A stretch of 57,811 nucleotides of DNA from Rhodospirillales bacterium 70-18 (lineage in GTDB: Bacteria > Pseudomonadota > Alphaproteobacteria > Acetobacterales > Acetobacteraceae): assembly GCA_001899585.1 (NCBI GenBank), contig MKWE01000025.1:83113-140923 (forward strand), given 5' to 3'. Below the pieces are notes generated by a model that did not search any database, was not told the origin of the DNA, and was given only the letters and a program-made list of their open reading frames with translations. Of this stretch, positions 1 to 9,036 are shown piece by piece (the first letter of the stretch is position 1; every line of letters starts with the position of its first letter). The position numbers and the translations under genes are program-made.

Positions 1-2
1 CG

Positions 3-962
3 GCCGATGCCGAACCGGAACCGCCGCGGGCCGCAGTCACGCGCCCCGGCGATCTGTGGCGGCTCGGCGATCACCGCCTGCTGTGCGGCGACAGCACCGA
101 CGCCGCGTCCGTCGCCCGCATCATGGGCGAAGACCGCGCGGCGCTGCTGTTCACCAGCCCGCCCTACGGCAACCAGCGCGACTACACCACCGGCGGCATC
201 ACCGATTGGGACGCGCTGATGCGCGGCGTCTGCCAGCATTTGCCGGCGGTGCTGGCGGAGGACGGCCAGGCGCTGGTCAATCTCGGCCTGATCCACCGCG
301 ATGGCGAGTGGCAGCCGTACTGGCAGGGCTGGCTGGACTGGATGCGCAGCGCTGGCTGGCGCCGCTTCGGCTGGTATGTGTGGGACCAGGGGCCGGGCCT
401 GCCCGGCGACTGGAATGGCAGGCTGGCGCCGTCCTTCGAGTTCGTCTTCCACTTCAACCGTACCGCCCGCCAGGCCAACAAGATCATCCCCTGCCGCTGG
501 GCCGGGCACGTCAACAGCGAGAAAGGCGGGCTGCGAGCGAAGGACGGCACGGTGGGTGAATGGACCCATGCCGGCCAGGGCGTGCAGGAGATGCGTATCC
601 CCGACAACGTGCTGCGCATCACCCGCCACAAGGCCCGCGGCATCGAGACCGAGCACCCCGCCGTGTTCCCGGTGAAGCTGCCGGAGTTCCTGATGCGCGC
701 CTACGCCGACGAGGAGGATGTGGTGTTCGAGCCGTTCGCCGGCTCCGGCACCACGCTCATCGCCGGCCAGCGCGTCGGACGCAGGGTGCGGGCGATCGAA
801 TTGGCGCCGGCCTATGTCGACCTGGCGATCGCACGCTGGCGGATGCTGTTCCCGGAGATCCCGGTCACCCTGGAGGGTGACGGGCGGGATTACGACGCCA
901 TCGCCGCGGCGCGCGGCGTGCCAGCAGTGGCGATGGCGATGGAGGCGGCCGATGCAGCCTGA
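3..962 (+). CDS. DNA methyltransferase (N4/N6 type), 5' end outside window
   Basis: The reading frame is open from the window edge, so the N-terminus, probably a ParB-like domain as in the next gene, is missing. The visible part opens with RPGDLWRLGDHRLLCGDS, the usual lead-in to the catalytic domain of phage and plasmid N4-cytosine/N6-adenine methyltransferases. It carries the catalytic motif SPPYG shortly after and the SAM-binding motif FEPFAGSGTT near the C-terminus, so the motif order is that of the beta group. It would modify phage or host DNA to evade restriction. The stop overlaps the start of the next methyltransferase by 11 bases, so the two are co-translated. Which base is methylated cannot be told; SPPY is found in both N4C and some N6A enzymes. 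Confidence 0.85.
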   Translation, partial: ADAEPEPPRAAVTRPGDLWRLGDHRLLCGDSTDAASVARIMGEDRAALLFTSPPYGNQRDYTTGGITDWDALMRGVCQHLPAVLAEDGQALVNLGLIHRDGEWQPYWQGWLDWMRSAGWRRFGWYVWDQGPGLPGDWNGRLAPSFEFVFHFNRTARQANKIIPCRWAGHVNSEKGGLRAKDGTVGEWTHAGQGVQEMRIPDNVLRITRHKARGIETEHPAVFPVKLPEFLMRAYADEEDVVFEPFAGSGTTLIAGQRVGRRVRAIELAPAYVDLAIARWRMLFPEIPVTLEGDGRDYDAIAAARGVPAVAMAMEAADAA

Positions 963-2280
963 GTTGCAGGTGGCCACGCTGCCGGTCGCGGCACTGGTGC
1001 CGTATGCCGAGAACGCCCGCACCCACTCCGACGCCCAGGTGGCGCAGATCGCTGCCTCGATCGCCCAGTTCGGCTTCGTGAACCCGGTGCTGGTGGATGC
1101 CGCGGGCGTGCTGGTGGCCGGCCATGGTCGGGTGCTGGCGGCCAAGCGCCTCGGCATGGCGACCGTGCCGGCGATCCGGCTGCAACACCTGACCGAGGCG
1201 CAGGCGCGCGCGCTGCGGCTGGCGGACAACCAGATTGCGCTCAACTCCGGCTGGGATGAGGCGCTGCTCGCCGCCGAGATTGCCCGGATCCGCGAGGATG
1301 GCGTGGTCGATCTGGACGTGCTCGGCTTCTCCGGGCTGGAACTCGACCAGTTGCTGGCCGCGGCGGCAGGTGGTGACGCCGATGCCGCCGACGATGCCCC
1401 GCCGCCGCCCGCCGTGCCGGTCTCGCGGACCGGCGACCTCTGGCGCTGCGGCGAGCACCGTGTGCTGTGCGGTGACGCCACCAAGTTGGAGGATGTGCAG
1501 CGTGCGCTGGGCGCCGACCGCCTTGCGGACATGGGGTTCCTCGATCCGCCCTATAATGTCGCCTACGAGGGCGGCACTGCGGCCAAGATGACCATCGCCA
1601 ATGACGCGCTCGGCGGCGGCTTCGCGGACTTCCTGCGGCCGGCGCTGGCCAACCTGCTCTCGGTTACCAAGGGTGCCTGTTACGTCTGCATGTCCTCGTC
1701 GGAATGGCCGACGCTGCATCGCGTCTGGCAGGATGCCGGTGGCAAATGGTCGAGCACCATCATCTGGGCGAAGAACACGTTTGCGCTCGGCAGGGCTGAC
1801 TACCACCAGCAATTCGAGGCGATGCTCTATGGCTGGAAGTCGGGCAGCCAGCACTATTGGTGCGGCGCCCGCGACCAGGGCAACGTCTGGCACTTCGACA
1901 AGCCGGCGCGCAACGACCTGCATCCGACCATGAAGCCGGTGGCGCTGGTCGAGCGGGCCATCCGCAACAGCAGCAAGCAGCGCGACACCGTGCTGGACCC
2001 GTTCGGCGGCTCCGGCACCACCATGGTCGCCGCGGAGCGGACCGGGCGGCGCGCGGTGTTGCTGGAGATCGACCCCTGCTACGTCGATGTCATCGTGCGG
2101 CGCTGGCAGGACGCGGCCGGGGAGACTGCCGTGCTGGAGGGTGAGGGCCGGACCTTCGACGACATCGCCGCCACCCGCGCGGCCTCGAACGCCGCCGCAG
2201 CCGCGGGCCAGTTGTCGTCTGTCGCACCGGCGAGCCCGCGCAGCGGCGTCAGCACCGGCGCCGCACGACGCGCCCAGTAA
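952..2280 (+). CDS. ParB-like domain fused to DNA (adenine-N6) methyltransferase
   Basis: This 442-residue protein has a ParB/sulfiredoxin-like domain at residues 8-100 (conserved GHGR around 57-60) and a methyltransferase domain from about 160. Catalytic motif DPPY is at 198-201 and the SAM motif DPFGGSGTT near 345. The order and the DPPY form are typical of phage-encoded N6-adenine methyltransferases with an N-terminal ParB module, which is thought to aid DNA binding. The ATG at 952 lies inside the end of the preceding methyltransferase gene and is the only start that gives an intact ParB domain. It is a paralogue of its neighbour. The 3' end overlaps a convergent gene by about 200 bases. 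Confidence 0.9.
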   Translation: MQPELQVATLPVAALVPYAENARTHSDAQVAQIAASIAQFGFVNPVLVDAAGVLVAGHGRVLAAKRLGMATVPAIRLQHLTEAQARALRLADNQIALNSGWDEALLAAEIARIREDGVVDLDVLGFSGLELDQLLAAAAGGDADAADDAPPPPAVPVSRTGDLWRCGEHRVLCGDATKLEDVQRALGADRLADMGFLDPPYNVAYEGGTAAKMTIANDALGGGFADFLRPALANLLSVTKGACYVCMSSSEWPTLHRVWQDAGGKWSSTIIWAKNTFALGRADYHQQFEAMLYGWKSGSQHYWCGARDQGNVWHFDKPARNDLHPTMKPVALVERAIRNSSKQRDTVLDPFGGSGTTMVAAERTGRRAVLLEIDPCYVDVIVRRWQDAAGETAVLEGEGRTFDDIAATRAASNAAAAAGQLSSVAPASPRSGVSTGAARRAQ

Positions 2281-2435
2281 TCGCCGTCCAGGATGACATA
2301 CCAGCCCGCCAGCCCGGCCGCCGCGAGGCCGGCGGCGGCGCGCGCCACCTCCGCCTCGCTGGGGGTGGCGGCGCGGCCAAGGGTCACATGGCGGCCATCG
2401 GTGGCGAGGATGATCCAGCGCCGCTCGGCGGCCAT
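2079..2435 (-). CDS. hypothetical protein, 118 residues
   Basis: Product unknown. The N-terminal 70 residues look like a real compact protein (starts MAAERRWIILATDGRHVTLG, alternating hydrophobic strands, then WYVILDGDYW). The last 45 residues lie opposite the methyltransferase gene and are of low complexity. The ATG lies two bases after the stop of the upstream minus-strand gene, so the two form a small operon converging on the methyltransferases. The long convergent overlap means the C-terminal part may be a recent extension after loss of an earlier stop. Likely a small accessory or regulatory phage protein; no domain recognised. Confidence 0.5.
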   Translation of the reverse strand: MAAERRWIILATDGRHVTLGRAATPSEAEVARAAAGLAAAGLAGWYVILDGDYWARRAAPVLTPLRGLAGATDDNWPAAAAAFEAARVAAMSSKVRPSPSSTAVSPAASCQRRTMTST

Positions 2436-2437
2436 GG

Positions 2438-2635
2438 TCAGCCCTCCTCCTGCGCGGCGCGCCAGGTGGCGTACTCGACGGTCGCCCAGATCGCGCGGCC
2501 ACCGGCGGCAGTGCAGACCTGGATCGTCGGGCGGCCGGCGCTGTCGGCGCCGCGCGGTGCGGTGGCGAGCAGCATGGTCCAGTCGGCCTGGCTGGCAGGG
2601 CCGCTCGGCGTCTGGTGTGGGAGGGGCTGCGTCAT
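2438..2635 (-). CDS. hypothetical protein, 65 residues
   Basis: Product unknown. A GGAG ribosome-binding site sits about seven bases before the ATG at 2635; in-frame ATGs at 2647 and 2662 lack a well-spaced site. The protein has a proline-rich start and a core of the form TIQVCTAAGGRAIWATVEYA, which suggests a small beta-rich fold. Its stop is followed after two bases by the start of the 118-residue gene, so both are translated from one transcript that opposes the methyltransferase operon. Confidence 0.5.
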   Translation of the reverse strand: MTQPLPHQTPSGPASQADWTMLLATAPRGADSAGRPTIQVCTAAGGRAIWATVEYATWRAAQEEG

Positions 2636-2839
2636 CGTGGTCTCCATCCTGGCTGGGTCCATTCCCGCGCCGTGATGGATGCTTCGCGCTGTGCCGGAGC
2701 ACAGCCAAGGCGATACAGCGATGGACGAATTGCGTATTTAGGGCGGTCTCACGATGCCATCCCCAATCGATTTCGGGATTTGGCAGGGGGGCCATTGGGC
2801 TGATGGTAGAGGCCACGCCCGTGAGCTACGCTCGCCGGC

Positions 2840-3697
2840 ATGGCCCTACGTTTCAACATGCTGCTCGCCGACGAAGGCATCAATCCATCAGATGTGCGGC
2901 TTCTACGCCATCAAACGGGCAAGGTGCCGGGACGGACTCCCTACAGCCTCTGGCGCGACGATCAAGCTGCATTCGAACGCTATCAAAGCACGCAGGATGG
3001 ATCGCCTGGACAGCGTGCGCGCTTCGATGCGCGCTATTGGGCCAGTTTCGTGGTCACCCCGACCGGTGGAACGCTATTCGTGGGCCTCTACGAGGTTACC
3101 CGGCTTGGGCTGGTGTCGAAGGATGCGATCGATCCGCTCTCCGGCGGCCCTGTCGGCGGCCCTAATAACACGACCCCATACGACCAATACGAATGCGTCC
3201 GAGTTGCTGCGTTGTCGGACTGTGCCGGGCGGCTGTCGATCCACTGGGGCGACTCAGCGAGCGCGAGCCGCGCCTGGGTTCAGCGGGCAGACAATCAGGA
3301 CAAGGTGATCGTCGAACTGGCCAGGACCTTTCAAGAGGAGGCATTTCCTGGTTTTACCAAGTTGATCCGGCCGCTATCCGAGATCGAGACGATGCCCACG
3401 GCCTGGAAGCAGGTGCTGCGTTCCAGCCGTGGTGTTTACCTGCTCGCATGTCCACAGACGCGCGAACATTATGTCGGGTCGGCATACGGCGAGGGCGGCT
3501 TTCTCGGCCGATGGGAGCGCTATGCCAGCAACAGCCATGGCGGAAATGTCGAACTGCGCGTCCGCGACCCGAGCGACTATTTGGTCAGCGTGCTTGAGGT
3601 AGCTGGCTCGTCGGCGACCGTGGATGAGATCATTGCCATGGAGAACATCTGGAAGATCAAGCTGCATAGCCGGCATATCGGATTGAATCGTAACTGA
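2840..3697 (+). CDS. GIY-YIG nuclease family protein
   Basis: The C-terminal 100 residues form a GIY-YIG nuclease: GVYLLACP corresponds to the first signature strand, YVGSA to the YIG strand, followed by GRWERYASNSHGGN and a late MENIWKIKL in the place of the catalytic Glu helix and closing helix. The N-terminal 185 residues (RSPY-type motif GRTPYSLWRD, then WASFVVTPTGGTLFVGLY) match a domain regularly found with this nuclease in stand-alone bacterial proteins. Composition is more AT-rich than the flanking phage genes, and it stands alone between the methyltransferase block and the packaging genes, so it looks like a moron. A role in defence or DNA cleavage is inferred from the family only. 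Confidence 0.85.
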   Translation: MALRFNMLLADEGINPSDVRLLRHQTGKVPGRTPYSLWRDDQAAFERYQSTQDGSPGQRARFDARYWASFVVTPTGGTLFVGLYEVTRLGLVSKDAIDPLSGGPVGGPNNTTPYDQYECVRVAALSDCAGRLSIHWGDSASASRAWVQRADNQDKVIVELARTFQEEAFPGFTKLIRPLSEIETMPTAWKQVLRSSRGVYLLACPQTREHYVGSAYGEGGFLGRWERYASNSHGGNVELRVRDPSDYLVSVLEVAGSSATVDEIIAMENIWKIKLHSRHIGLNRN

Positions 3698-3721
3698 TAT
3701 CCAACGCGGACAGTCCAACGA

Positions 3722-3751
3722 GATAGGCCGAGGCTTGCACCTCGGCCTATC
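3722..3751. terminator. perfect 12-bp inverted repeat between convergent genes
   Basis: GATAGGCCGAGG at 3722-3733 is repeated in inverted form at 3740-3751 around a six-base loop. It lies between the ends of the GIY-YIG gene (plus) and the DUF3489 gene (minus), where a shared terminator is expected. No run of T follows on either strand, so it may be a Rho-assisted or transcript-stabilising hairpin. Confidence 0.6.
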
Positions 3752-3778
3752 CGTGTTCGTCGTGAAGCAGTGGTCCGA

Positions 3779-4564
3779 TCAGCCGGCGATCCGGTAGACG
3801 GTGTATGATCCCTTGGCCCCTTCCTTGTTCGGCCCGACCATCCGGACCCGATCCAGTGTCTCGATGGTGAAGCCCTTCTTCTTCAACCCGGCCAGGAAGC
3901 CGCGGACGGTATGGGCGGCCCAGCCGGTAGCCTCGGCGATCTGCGGCCCGCTGGCGCCCTCGTCGCGGCGCAGCAGGGCCAGCACCGTCTCCTGCTTGGT
4001 GCCGGTGCGGGGCGTGCGCGAGGCGGCTGCGGTAGCCCGTGGCGCCCGCTCGGCGAGCAGGCTCCGCAGGATGTCCATAGGACCTTCCAGGGCAGCGATG
4101 ATGTCCACCTCGCGGTTAGCCTCGTCGTCCCAGGCGGCCAGCACCGCCTGCGCGGCCTGGCGCAGCGTGGTGCGGGCCAGGGGCGCCGACGTTGCGGCCT
4201 CCAGGGCGTCGGTGACCGCGGCGGCTTCCTGTGCCACCGCGGCGTCTGTGGCCGCGTGTGGCGCCGTGTCGGTGTCCTGTGCGGCGGCAGTCTCCGCTGG
4301 CGCTGCGTGGCCAACGGCGGCCAGCCCGGCATCGGTGATGCGCAGGGTGGTCAGCATCAGGCCGGTGGCGGCGTCCTCGATCAGCGTCGCGCCGTCGCCG
4401 AGGCGGTAGTCGCCCAGGGTCTCGGCGATCAGGCCGTCGCGCAGCAGGGCGTCGATCATCTTGTGGCGGCCGCCGGTCGGCAGCTTGCGGTGGAATTCGA
4501 GGCGATGGTCCGGACGCTCGGCGGCGCGGGTCAGGACGATCGTGGCGGCGGGAGAGAGGCTCAT
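3779..4564 (-). CDS. DUF3489 domain-containing protein
   Basis: This 261-residue protein ends in a DUF3489 winged-helix-like domain (about 190-261): TKQETVLALLRRDEGASG, then QIAEATGW and VRGFLAGLKKKGF, the pattern of a helix-turn-helix that reads DNA. The N-terminal 85 residues form a second small domain, and the middle (85-180) is Ala/Thr-rich. The family is common in alphaproteobacterial prophages and plasmids; its target is not known. The start at 4564 is chosen because GGAG lies seven bases upstream; a longer reading to 4624 has no such site. It diverges from the terminase genes, a position suiting a regulator of the late operon (inference). Confidence 0.8.
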   Translation of the reverse strand: MSLSPAATIVLTRAAERPDHRLEFHRKLPTGGRHKMIDALLRDGLIAETLGDYRLGDGATLIEDAATGLMLTTLRITDAGLAAVGHAAPAETAAAQDTDTAPHAATDAAVAQEAAAVTDALEAATSAPLARTTLRQAAQAVLAAWDDEANREVDIIAALEGPMDILRSLLAERAPRATAAASRTPRTGTKQETVLALLRRDEGASGPQIAEATGWAAHTVRGFLAGLKKKGFTIETLDRVRMVGPNKEGAKGSYTVYRIAG

Positions 4565-4808
4565 CTGGGTGCTCCATGCTGCGGCGCCCGACCACCGGGC
4601 GCCTGCTACCACCCCGAGCCCCACCGGGCGGAACCCGGTCGGGGCAGGCGCTCGAGGTCACTCCCCTGCGCGTGATGGACCATTCGCGCTGCGGACGAGC
4701 GGAGCCAACTCGGATTGCACGATCGGGCATTGCGATGATCACGGCCGCCGGATCACTTCATGACGCTGGGCACAGCCACGCCTGACCATGCGGCGGGAGG
4801 TCGCCGCC

Positions 4809-5369
4809 ATGCCGGAGATGACCCCGTCCACCCGTGAGGCGGCCCGGCGCATCGGCGTGACCGAGACGGCGTTGCGCAAGGCGGCGGCCAAGGGCCGCAT
4901 CGCGCGGGAGGCGGATGGCCAGTGGGATGTGGACAAGACCCGGCGGAGGATGGTGGAGACGGCTGATCCCGACCGCTCCCCGCTGGCCGGCGCTGGGTCG
5001 GTTGGAGCCGGTGCCGGTGCCGGGATCGGCGGCGGGGCCGGCATGTCGGCCGACGCCACGCCCTACGCCCGGCTGAAGGTCGCCCAGCTCGCGCTTAAGG
5101 TCGAAGCCCAGCGCTTGGCGCTCGACGAGGAGAAGGGCCGGCTGCTCGACGCCGCGTCCGCCAACGCCGCAATCGACGAGATCGCCGGCGCCATGCGCGA
5201 CGCGCTGCTGAACTGGCCGGCCCGGGTGTCCGGGCTGATCGCAGCCGAACTCGGCGCCGACCCGCATCTCGTCCAGACCGTGCTGCAGCTTCACGTCACC
5301 GATCTGCTCACGGAGGCGGCCGATCGCTTCGACCCGCCCAGTATCGGAGATGGTGCCGCGGACCGCTGA
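4809..5369 (+). CDS. phage terminase small subunit (Nu1-like)
   Basis: This 186-residue protein begins with a winged helix-turn-helix (STREAARRIGVTETALRKAA, then KGRIARE), the DNA-recognition module of Nu1-type small terminases. A Gly/Ala-rich hinge follows, then a helical, likely coiled-coil segment (LALKVEAQRLALDEEKGRLL) used for oligomerisation. The ATG at 4809 has GGGAGG eight bases upstream; the earlier in-frame ATG at 4788 does not. The gene ends 20 bases inside the large terminase gene, the usual arrangement for the packaging pair that recognises phage DNA and feeds it into the prohead. Confidence 0.8.
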   Translation: MPEMTPSTREAARRIGVTETALRKAAAKGRIAREADGQWDVDKTRRRMVETADPDRSPLAGAGSVGAGAGAGIGGGAGMSADATPYARLKVAQLALKVEAQRLALDEEKGRLLDAASANAAIDEIAGAMRDALLNWPARVSGLIAAELGADPHLVQTVLQLHVTDLLTEAADRFDPPSIGDGAADR

Positions 5370-7371
5370 GCATGTGCGCCGCCGCGCCGGCGCCATGCTG
5401 CGTCCGCCGCCGCAGCTGACGGTGAGCGCCTGGGCCGATCAGCACCGGGTGCTCAGCACCCGCGCCTCATCCGAACCGGGGCCGTGGCGGACGTCCCGCA
5501 CGCCATATCTGCGGGAGATCATGGACGCGCTGTCCGCGGTGCATCCGGCGCGGCGCGTGGTGTTCATGAAGGGCGCGCAGGTGGGCGCGAGCGAGGGAGG
5601 CAATTGCTGGCTCGGCTACATCATGCACCACGTGCCGGCGCCAGTACTGGCGGTGCAGCCGACGGTGGAACTGGCCAAGCGGTTCAGCCGGCAGAGGATC
5701 GACCCGCTGCTGGAGGAGACCCCGGCCTTGCGGGCGCGGGTGTCGCCGGCACGCGCCAGGGACAGCGGCAACACCATGCTGTCCAAGGAGTTCCCTGGCG
5801 GCATCCTGGTGCTGACCGGGGCCAACAGCGCGGTCGGGCTGCGCTCGATGACGGCGCGGTTCCTGTTTCTCGACGAGGTCGACGCCTATCCCGGCGATGT
5901 CGAGGGCGAAGGTGATCCGATCGCGCTCGCCGAAGCCCGCGCCCGCACCTTCGGCTGGCGGCGCAAGGCGTTCCTGGTCTCGACGCCGACCATCGCCGGG
6001 CGCAGCCGCATCGAGCGCGAGTACCAGGCCAGCGACCAGCGCCGGTTCTTCCTGCCGTGCCCGCACTGTGCGGCGATGCAGTGGCTGCGCTTCGAGCGCC
6101 TGCTCTGGGAGAAGGGCGAGCCGCGGACGGTGGCCTATCGCTGCGAGGCCTGTGACCGGCCGATCGGCGAGCACCACAAGACGGCGATGCTGGCGGCCGG
6201 CGAATGGCGGGCCACGGCGGAGGCGCCGGACCCGCACACGGTCGGCTTCCACATCTCGGCGCTGTATTCCCCGGTGGGCTGGTTGTCCTGGGAGCAGATC
6301 GCCCGCGATTGGGAGACCGCACAGGGCAAGCCGGAGGACCTCAAGACCTTCCGCAACACCGTGCTGGGCGAGACCTGGCAGGATCGCGGCGAGGCGCCGG
6401 ATTGGGAGCGGCTGGTTGAGCGGCGCGAGGGTTTCTCCCTCGGCACCGTGCCAGCGGGTGCGCTGGTGCTGACCGCTGGGGTGGACGTGCAGGACGATCG
6501 CATCGAGTGCGACATCTGGGGTTGGGCCGAAGGCTTTTCTTCCTGGCTGATCGACCACGTGGTGATCCCGGGCAGCCCGCGGGAACGCGAGCCGTGGGAG
6601 GCGCTGGCCAGGCTGCTGGCAAAGGATTGGCCACGGCCGGGTGGCCCCGCCAGTGGCGCCATGCGCATCGCCAAGATCTGCGTCGACACTGGTGGGCGCG
6701 ATACCGCGTCGGTCTACGGCCATCTGCGGCATCTCAGGGATCCGCGCATTGCGCCGACCAAGGGTGTGGAGGGCTGGAACCGGGCGCAGCCGGTGCAGGG
6801 GCCGACGCTGGTGGATGCGCTGGTCAACGGCCAGAAGCTGCGCCGTGGGTTGAAGCTGTGGACGGTGTCGGTCTCGACCTGGAAGGCCGATCTGTATCGA
6901 CGGCTGTGGCTGGGCCGGGGTGACGCGGATGCCGATGCCGGCAGCTTCCCGGCGGGCTGGGTGCATCTGCCTGAAGGCATCGAGGTGGAGTGGGTCAAGC
7001 AGCTGGTCGCCGAGCAGCTGCGCACCAGCAAGGACCGGCGCGGTTTTGCCCGGCAGGAATGGGCCAAGCTGCGGGAACGGAATGAGGCGCTGGACTGTGC
7101 GGTGCTGGCACGGGCGGCGTTGTGGCTGCTGGGGGCCGATCGCTACGGCGACCGCTACTGGCAGCGCCTGCGGACCGAGGCCGACGACGCGCCGTTGGCG
7201 CTGCCTTCGGCGCCGGCCGGCAGTGCGGTCACACCCAACCGAGGCCGGGCCGCCACAGACACGATCACCCGAGCGTCCGGTCTGCCTGACGCGCCGGGCG
7301 CTGCCACCCCCAACGGTGAGAGCCTGCGTCCCCGCGCCTGGCTGGGGTCGCGCGGCGGCTGGTTGCGGTGA
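5350..7371 (+). CDS. phage terminase large subunit (GpA family)
   Basis: Lambda GpA-type packaging motor and nuclease of 673 residues, close to the family length. The ATPase has a Walker A-like KGAQVGASEG near residue 77 and a Walker B FLFLDEVDAYPGD near 175. Two Cys pairs (CPHC, CEAC) around 235-270 match the zinc-like insert of this family. The nuclease half starts at GVDVQDDRIECDIWGW, whose first Asp is the metal ligand. It cuts concatemers and drives DNA into the capsid with the small subunit, which overlaps it by 20 bases. The C-terminal 50 residues are Pro/Ala-rich and poorly conserved. Confidence 0.95.
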   Translation: MVPRTAEHVRRRAGAMLRPPPQLTVSAWADQHRVLSTRASSEPGPWRTSRTPYLREIMDALSAVHPARRVVFMKGAQVGASEGGNCWLGYIMHHVPAPVLAVQPTVELAKRFSRQRIDPLLEETPALRARVSPARARDSGNTMLSKEFPGGILVLTGANSAVGLRSMTARFLFLDEVDAYPGDVEGEGDPIALAEARARTFGWRRKAFLVSTPTIAGRSRIEREYQASDQRRFFLPCPHCAAMQWLRFERLLWEKGEPRTVAYRCEACDRPIGEHHKTAMLAAGEWRATAEAPDPHTVGFHISALYSPVGWLSWEQIARDWETAQGKPEDLKTFRNTVLGETWQDRGEAPDWERLVERREGFSLGTVPAGALVLTAGVDVQDDRIECDIWGWAEGFSSWLIDHVVIPGSPREREPWEALARLLAKDWPRPGGPASGAMRIAKICVDTGGRDTASVYGHLRHLRDPRIAPTKGVEGWNRAQPVQGPTLVDALVNGQKLRRGLKLWTVSVSTWKADLYRRLWLGRGDADADAGSFPAGWVHLPEGIEVEWVKQLVAEQLRTSKDRRGFARQEWAKLRERNEALDCAVLARAALWLLGADRYGDRYWQRLRTEADDAPLALPSAPAGSAVTPNRGRAATDTITRASGLPDAPGAATPNGESLRPRAWLGSRGGWLR

Positions 7372-7411
7372 GCAGCCGGGCAGGCGGGCAGGCCAGCAAG
7401 AGGATCACGCC

Positions 7412-7768
7412 ATGAACCCCAACCGGGTCGAACTCACCGCCACCATCGCGGCGGCGCAGTCGCTGAGCGATGCCATCGCGCTCGATCGCAACTGGCTGGT
7501 CTCGCTCGCCCTGCCGGCGGCCTGGACCACTGCGGTGCTGACCTTCCAGGGCTCCAACGACACTGGGACGCCGGCCGCCTGGCTCGACCTCTACAATGAG
7601 ACCGGCGAGATCGTGCTGTCCTCGGCCGCCGCCAGCCGCGGCCTGGTGCTGCCGCCGGCCCTGGTGCATGGCTGGCGCTGGGTCCGGCTGCGTTCCGGCA
7701 CCGCCGCCGCCCCAGTGGCGCAGACCGCCACCCGCCTCATCACCTGCGGCATCCGGCAATTCGCATGA
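7412..7768 (+). CDS. hypothetical phage protein, 118 residues
   Basis: Function unknown. It lies between terminase and the spike-like gene and ends in an ATGA overlap with it, so it belongs to the late operon. The sequence alternates strands and short turns (LTFQGSNDTGTPAAWLDLYN, then a GWRWVRLRSG motif), resembling small beta-sandwich domains attached to phage fibres. AAGAGG precedes the ATG at 7412 by about ten bases. A long open frame reading through from 6920 is a shadow of the terminase gene and is not used. Confidence 0.65.
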   Translation: MNPNRVELTATIAAAQSLSDAIALDRNWLVSLALPAAWTTAVLTFQGSNDTGTPAAWLDLYNETGEIVLSSAAASRGLVLPPALVHGWRWVRLRSGTAAAPVAQTATRLITCGIRQFA

Positions 7769-9036
7769 TCCCGTTGCTCACCACCCGGATGGCGCAGCCC
7801 TCGCTGGTGCTGGACTTCCTCGCCGGCACGCTGGATGCGCGCATTGCCTTCACCCGCGCCAGCACCGCCAGCTATACCGACAACGCCGGCACGCTGCGCA
7901 GCGTTGCGATCGACACGCCCCGCTTCGACACCGATCCGGCCACGCTGCTGCCGCGCGGCCTGCTGGCCGAGGAGCAGCGGACCAACCAGATCCGCAACCC
8001 GCGCGCCGAGGGGGCGACGGTCGGCACGATCGGCGCGGGCGGGGTGCTGCCAACCAACTGGGGCCGTTATGCCACGGCTGGACTGTCGAGCGCGGTCGTC
8101 GCCGTTGGCACCGAGAGTGGTATTCCCTATTGCGACATCCGCTGGTGGGGCACCGCCACCGGCACTGCCTCGGCCACCTGCTTCCCCGAGCCCGCCACCG
8201 TCATCGCCGGCGGCATCGGGCAGAGTTGGACCGCCAGCATGTTCTGCACGCTGGTGGGCGGGTCATTGGCCGGTGCCTCGTCCGGCCCAGCGCTGAACGT
8301 GATCGAATACACCGCAACCGGCGTCTATGTGGTCGGCTCCGGCGTCGGCTTTACGCCGATCGCGGCGGCGCTGGCCACGCAGCGGCGCAGCTACACCCGG
8401 ATGCTGACCGGCGACACCACGAACTTCGTCGGCACGACGATCGCCACCACCTTCCCGACCGGGGCGGTGGTGGACTTCACCCTGCGCATCGGGGTTCCGC
8501 AACTCGAACAGGGCCCCTTCGCCAGCAGCCCGATCCTGCCGCCCGCCGGCACCCTGGCCGCGTCCACCCGCGCGGCCGACATCGCCAAGATCGCAGGCGC
8601 CGACTTCGCCGCGCTCTACAATCCGGTCGCCTGCACGGTGGTGACCCGGTTCCAGTCCTTCGGGGCGGCCAACTCCTTCGTGCTGCGGGTCTCCGACCTC
8701 GGCTACAGCAACGGCCTCTCCTTCGGCTGCAACAGCGGCACGGTCCTCGCCCAGGCGGTGGTGGCGGGAACCCCGACACTGTCGCCCGGCGGCATGCCGG
8801 CCCGGACTGCGGCGGTCACCAACCTGGCCGGTGCGCTGGCCAGCGACGATGCCCAGGCGGCGGTGAACGGCACTACGGTGACGCGGGACAGCGCCGGCGC
8901 CATGCCGCCCGGCATGGTCCAGGCCAATCTCGGCTCCGACCATCTCGGCTTCAACAACCTCAATGGCTGGATCCAGCGCCTCGTGCTCTATCCGAGCCGG
9001 ATCCCCGACACGATGCTCAGGAGCCTGTCCGCATGA
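7765..9036 (+). CDS. phage spike/fibre-like protein
   Basis: This 423-residue protein opens with LDFLAGTLDARIAFTRASTA, SYTDNAGTLR and LLAEEQRTN, the hallmark of a domain seen in phage head-spike and tail-fibre proteins, followed by a beta-rich region like a concanavalin/LamG lectin fold. The same module recurs in the large fibre at 31.6-33.6 kb. No catalytic residues are recognised; adsorption or capsid decoration is inferred. It overlaps by four bases with genes on both sides. Confidence 0.7.
   Translation: MIPLLTTRMAQPSLVLDFLAGTLDARIAFTRASTASYTDNAGTLRSVAIDTPRFDTDPATLLPRGLLAEEQRTNQIRNPRAEGATVGTIGAGGVLPTNWGRYATAGLSSAVVAVGTESGIPYCDIRWWGTATGTASATCFPEPATVIAGGIGQSWTASMFCTLVGGSLAGASSGPALNVIEYTATGVYVVGSGVGFTPIAAALATQRRSYTRMLTGDTTNFVGTTIATTFPTGAVVDFTLRIGVPQLEQGPFASSPILPPAGTLAASTRAADIAKIAGADFAALYNPVACTVVTRFQSFGAANSFVLRVSDLGYSNGLSFGCNSGTVLAQAVVAGTPTLSPGGMPARTAAVTNLAGALASDDAQAAVNGTTVTRDSAGAMPPGMVQANLGSDHLGFNNLNGWIQRLVLYPSRIPDTMLRSLSA

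Noticed and set aside
865-2502. Long minus-strand open frame opposite the methyltransferases
   Set aside because: Arg/Gly/His-rich with no domain; it is the shadow expected opposite high-GC coding DNA.
5467-6966. Long minus-strand frame opposite the large terminase
   Set aside because: Composition of a shadow frame; terminase on the plus strand is unambiguous.
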